From positions 1-7,064 of the forward strand of contig JAIRNN010000034.1 in the NCBI GenBank assembly GCA_031257995.1: a stretch of 7,064 bases of DNA, written 5' to 3'. Positions 5,489-7,064 of the stretch are shown here, one piece after another; position 1 is the first letter of the stretch; every line of letters begins with the position of its first letter. Both the position numbers and the translations under genes were made by a program. The DNA comes from Spirochaetaceae bacterium. Lineage in GTDB: Bacteria; Spirochaetota; Spirochaetia; Treponematales; Breznakiellaceae. The notes under the pieces were generated by a model. That model worked only from the letters and a program-made list of their open reading frames with translations. It did no database searches and was not told where the DNA came from.

Positions 5489-6034
5489 GAAACAGCGCTC
5501 AATGACGGCAATCCCAGGCCCGGCGTAAGCCCGAGCCCGCAGGAAACCGGAAGGCCGTCCGCGGAGACCCTTCTTTCTTGGCTTTTTGGAGGAGGGCCGC
5601 CTGAGTTTATGAGCGCTGTTTCCGGCGCGCGGGACCGCGAACGGAAGAAACAAAAATCCGTGAAATCCGGGAAATCTGCGTATCCATGCGTCCGAAACAG
5701 CGCTCAACAACGGCGATCCCAAGCCCGATGGAAAGCCGGGCAAGAAATGAACCGGAAAGCCGTCCGCAGGCAGCCCTTCTTTAGTTTGGCCTTTTGGAGG
5801 AAGGCCGCCGTGTTTATGAGCGCTGTTTCCGGCGTGCGGGACCGCGAACGGAAGAAACAAAAATCGGTGAAATCTGCGGGCCGTTCTTGTCCGTGTGTCC
5901 GAAACAACGCTCAACAACGGCGATCCCAGTCCCGGCCGGAAGACCGGGGCCGATGAAAACGGAAGGCCGTCCACGGGCGGCCCTTCTTTTACGGGTTTGA
6001 GGAGGAGGGCCGGCATGTTTATGAGCGCTGTTTC
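5489..6034. repeat. Three tandem units of about 206 bp, each bounded by a 13-bp inverted repeat
   Basis: GAAACAGCGCTCA occurs at 5489-5501 and 5694-5706, and with one change at 5901-5913. Its reverse complement TGAGCGCTGTTTC occurs at 5610-5622, 5817-5829 and 6022-6034. Unit-to-unit distances are 205 and 207 bp at either boundary. Each unit is a 122-134-bp core between these inverted ends, followed by a 71-bp linker (5623-5693 and 5830-5900) that is highly alike between units and contains GAACGGAAGAAACAAAAATC; after unit three the linker decays. Core interiors are more divergent than ends and linkers, but share CCGGAAGGCCGTCC, CCTTCTTT and GGAGGAGGGCCG. In unit three, AAGGCCGTCC (5963-5972) pairs with GGGCGGCCCTT (5975-5985) before TTCTTTT, resembling a terminator. 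Open frames cross the array on both strands but none has a convincing ribosome binding site at its ATG. Confidence 0.85.
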
Positions 6035-6104
6035 CGACGTACGGGCACCCCGTGAAACGCGGAAAAAGGGGAATTGAAAGAAGGGAAAAACCCCGTGAAA
6101 ATGG

Positions 6105-6134
6105 CCTAAACAGGGCCTAAAAAGGGTGTTTAGG
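6105..6134. repeat. Inverted repeat CCTAAACA/TGTTTAGG within a GGCCTAAA-rich segment
   Basis: CCTAAACA (6105-6112) and TGTTTAGG (6127-6134) pair perfectly across 14 bp. The segment also has direct GGCCTAAA at 6104-6111 (ending AAAC) and 6114-6121, and GGGCTAAAA at 6135-6143. It lies between the tandem 206-bp units and the poly-G tract. A binding site or a hairpin is possible; nothing further can be said. Confidence 0.45.
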
Positions 6135-6137
6135 GGG

Positions 6138-6218
6138 CTAAAAACCCATTTGAGGGGGGGGGGGTTTATTTGACAGGGGCAACCCGGAGGACCTGAACGG
6201 CAATAAAACTTTCTTCAT
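6138..6218 (-). CDS. Candidate small ORF containing an 11-C tract (possible phase-variable start of a longer frame)
   Basis: The minus strand has ATG at 6218-6216 beginning MKKVLLPFRSSGLPL, then AAT AAA and a run of 11 C, then a stop (TAG, 6140-6138): 26 codons. It lies about 50 nt downstream of the predicted start of a strong leftward promoter. Removing one C puts the same ATG in frame with an uninterrupted reading frame down to 5468, which would give 249 residues across the 206-bp repeats. The basic N-terminus recalls a signal peptide start but lacks a hydrophobic core. The only Shine-Dalgarno candidate, AAAGGG, is too far upstream to be convincing. The product resembles nothing I recognise, and translation is unproven. 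Confidence 0.22.
   Translation of the reverse strand: MKKVLLPFRSSGLPLSNKPPPPQMGF
6154..6164. repeat. Homopolymer tract of 11 G
   Basis: Eleven consecutive G between TTTGA and TTTATTTGACA. Runs of this length slip readily during replication. In Treponema pallidum, poly-G tracts near tpr genes change length and expression, which is established knowledge; here the tract lies inside the small leftward ORF at 6138-6218. Confidence 0.9.
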
Positions 6219-6277
6219 AATACAACTATTACCCTTTGCACGACATTCCCGCCCCGACTTTCAGAACGGCGGATACC

Positions 6278-6306
6278 TTTATACCACGTTCAAAAAAACT
6301 TGTCAA
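6278..6306 (-). promoter_or_regulatory. Near-consensus leftward sigma70-type promoter
   Basis: On the minus strand TTGACA (6306-6301) is followed after exactly 17 bp by TATAAA (6283-6278), matching consensus at 11 of 12 positions, with transcription expected to start near 6271. This is the best promoter in the window, yet no clear gene follows: it reads through the small MKK ORF, the 11-C tract and the 206-bp repeats, and in the long run toward the lipoprotein gene about 1 kb away. Confidence 0.7.
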
Positions 6307-6324
6307 GCGGGCGCCCCAAAAAAA

Positions 6325-6493
6325 CGTGAAAAAAAGTGAAAAAAGATGAAAAAAATTACAGGAACCGCAAGCGCCGCCATACATGGCGGCGCGGAAGGCA
6401 CAGATACATGCGGATTTTTCAAACCGGCCCTCCCTTAATCCGTGTCATCTGTGGACAAACGTGATTTTTTATCTTTTTTCACTTTTTTTTCCG
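6325..6493. repeat. Long A/T-rich inverted repeat enclosing a perfect 22-bp GC palindrome
   Basis: The left arm (6325-6359) is A-rich with spaced GTGA, AGTGA and GATGA. The right arm (6461-6493) is its T-rich counterpart. Reverse-complementing the right arm gives the same order, with about 19 consecutive identical bases across AAAGTGAAAAAAGAT. Between the arms lies GCGCCGCCAT-ac-ATGGCGGCGC (6371-6392), a 10-bp perfect stem. The remaining interior (6393-6460) includes ATCCGTGTCATCTGTGG, which resembles the ATCCGTGAAATC and GTGAAATCTGCGG sequences in the 206-bp repeat linkers. This may be a MITE-like element or a structured transcript. It lies just upstream of the Y1-like gene. Confidence 0.7.
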
Positions 6494-6535
6494 TCAAACT
6501 AAAGCAAAACCGCCACTCAGCGCCTTATATAGTAT

Positions 6536-6540
6536 GGAGG
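6536..6540 (+). promoter_or_regulatory. Ribosome binding site of the Y1-like gene (GGAGG)
   Basis: GGAGG lies seven bases before the ATG at 6548 and selects this start over the ATG at 6534, which precedes it and opens a different frame. A TATATA/TATAGT stretch just upstream (6526-6533) is -10-like, but no -35 is visible at the right distance. Confidence 0.65.
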
Positions 6541-6547
6541 TTTTTAT

Positions 6548-7064
6548 ATGCATAAACCGCGAAAGTTACAACAAAACGTCTGGTACAAAGTGGGGACAGA
6601 GATCAATACCGGCGAGCCGCTGTTCCAGTTGCCGTGGACGAAAGTACTGCTCCACCGCGTGCTCCGCAAGGTCAAGAGGTTTTATCCGTTTGAGCTGCGC
6701 GGACTCAGGCTTGAGGGGGCGTGGCTCACGTTCTACATCAAGCCCGAAGACGGCTTTATGCTGCCGCTGATAATGCAGTGGCTGAAACAAACGTTTTCCC
6801 TGCGTTTCAACATAATCGTGGGGCGGAGAGGGCACGTTTTGGGGGAGCGGTACGATTCGGAGATCCTGGACGGGGATCCGCCTGAGGATGCGGAAGCGGT
6901 GGACTGGGCGGCGATAGACAAGTCGGCCAACACGCCGGTAGCGGGGGTCATAACCTACACGTTGTTCTGGGGCAGCCCCCGGACGAATGGGATGGCAACG
7001 AATAACCGTTTTTTGTTCGCCATTTCCCCAAACCCGCATCCCCGCCCGGCTAACAGCCCACTTT
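6548..7064 (+). CDS. Y1/IS200-like (RAYT-related) transposase-family protein, apparently without catalytic residues; runs off the right edge
   Basis: The frame is open for 172 codons with no stop. The layout follows the Y1_Tnp family: WYKVGTEINTGEPLF (12-26) for the usual YHVTxRxNxREPLF, then FYPFELRGLRLEG (45-57), IMQWLKQTFSLRFN (75-88), and GRRGHVLGERYDSEILDG (92-109) for the usual GRTGHxWGDRYWSxIL. In active members the segment after the second block is MPNHVHLLI, bearing the HUH metal-binding histidines; here it is LEGAWLTFYI (55-64), with no histidine. The catalytic tyrosine expected in the RYN position of the next helix is Phe87. If this alignment is right, the protein cannot do single-strand cleavage and is a divergent or repurposed relative. 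The C-terminal part (TYTLFWGSPRTNG and onward) is less conserved. Start is supported by GGAGG. The true C-terminus lies outside the window. Confidence 0.75.
   Translation, partial: MHKPRKLQQNVWYKVGTEINTGEPLFQLPWTKVLLHRVLRKVKRFYPFELRGLRLEGAWLTFYIKPEDGFMLPLIMQWLKQTFSLRFNIIVGRRGHVLGERYDSEILDGDPPEDAEAVDWAAIDKSANTPVAGVITYTLFWGSPRTNGMATNNRFLFAISPNPHPRPANSPL

Noticed and set aside
5609..5956. Plus-strand frame with repeated MSAVSG-x-RDRERKKQK
   Set aside because: It reflects the tandem units; GGAGGAGGG lies about 13 bp before the ATG, which is long, and a similar start recurs in each unit because the DNA is repeated.
5468..6016. Minus-strand 182-codon frame across the 206-bp repeats as a standalone gene
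   Set aside because: Its ATG has no ribosome binding site and the protein merely mirrors the DNA repeats. It is kept only as the possible continuation of the poly-C frame in the findings.
6170..6175. Plus-strand TTGACA after the poly-G tract as a promoter for the Y1-like gene
   Set aside because: No -10 lies at 16-18 bp, and the gene starts almost 400 bp away.
6566..7039. Minus-strand 157-codon frame opposite the Y1-like gene
   Set aside because: It is a shadow; the plus-strand frame has recognisable family motifs and a ribosome binding site.

Overview
The window reads as an accessory, repeat-laden stretch of a chromosome, probably from a spirochaete of the Treponema type found in termite guts. 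That assignment is an inference from the combination of a GC-rich genome, a Gly/Ala/Thr-rich lipoprotein, a divergent IS200/RAYT-like protein, a poly-G tract and dense dispersed repeats. No marker gene proves it. Only three long reading frames look like real genes: an HtrA/DegS-type membrane-anchored serine protease (624-1859, +), a large low-complexity lipoprotein (3454-5265, -), and a Y1/IS200-like transposase-family protein running off the right end (6548-7064, +). Two decayed transposases are also present: the N-terminus of an ISAs1-family transposase at the left edge (1-182, -), and an internally deleted, frameshifted IS5-family transposase (1932-2326, -).

Layout from left to right: ISAs1 remnant; a good sigma70-type promoter (367-395) running into a dispersed repeat (393-605); htrA; the IS5-like remnant; a second, inverted copy of the same repeat (2326-2638); three copies in all of a short TTCTATGCG...ATCCTG motif (two around 2734-2960); an exact 24-bp tandem array of CTAG palindromes (3008-3128); a bidirectional terminator (3206-3234); a dense cluster of nested hairpins (3262-3439) just after the lipoprotein stop codon; the lipoprotein gene with a strong ribosome binding site and a structured upstream region (5266-5488); three tandem units of about 206 bp (5489-6034); an 11-G tract; a leftward promoter with exact 17-bp spacing (6278-6306); a long A/T-rich inverted repeat holding a perfect GC palindrome (6325-6493); and the Y1-like gene.

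The genes do not form one pathway. HtrA would do envelope quality control at the outer face of the inner membrane, and the lipoprotein would sit in the envelope. The rest is repeat and mobile-element biology. The best candidates for something undescribed are: (a) the 3262-3439 multi-hairpin element downstream of the lipoprotein gene; (b) the leftward promoter, small ORF and 11-C tract, where losing one C would join an MKK start to a long repeat-encoded frame; (c) the CTAG palindrome array, whose central base flips between units; (d) inverted dispersed repeats around htrA; and (e) a Y1-like protein that seems to have lost both the HUH histidines and the catalytic tyrosine. All were read by eye; no database search or folding program was used.
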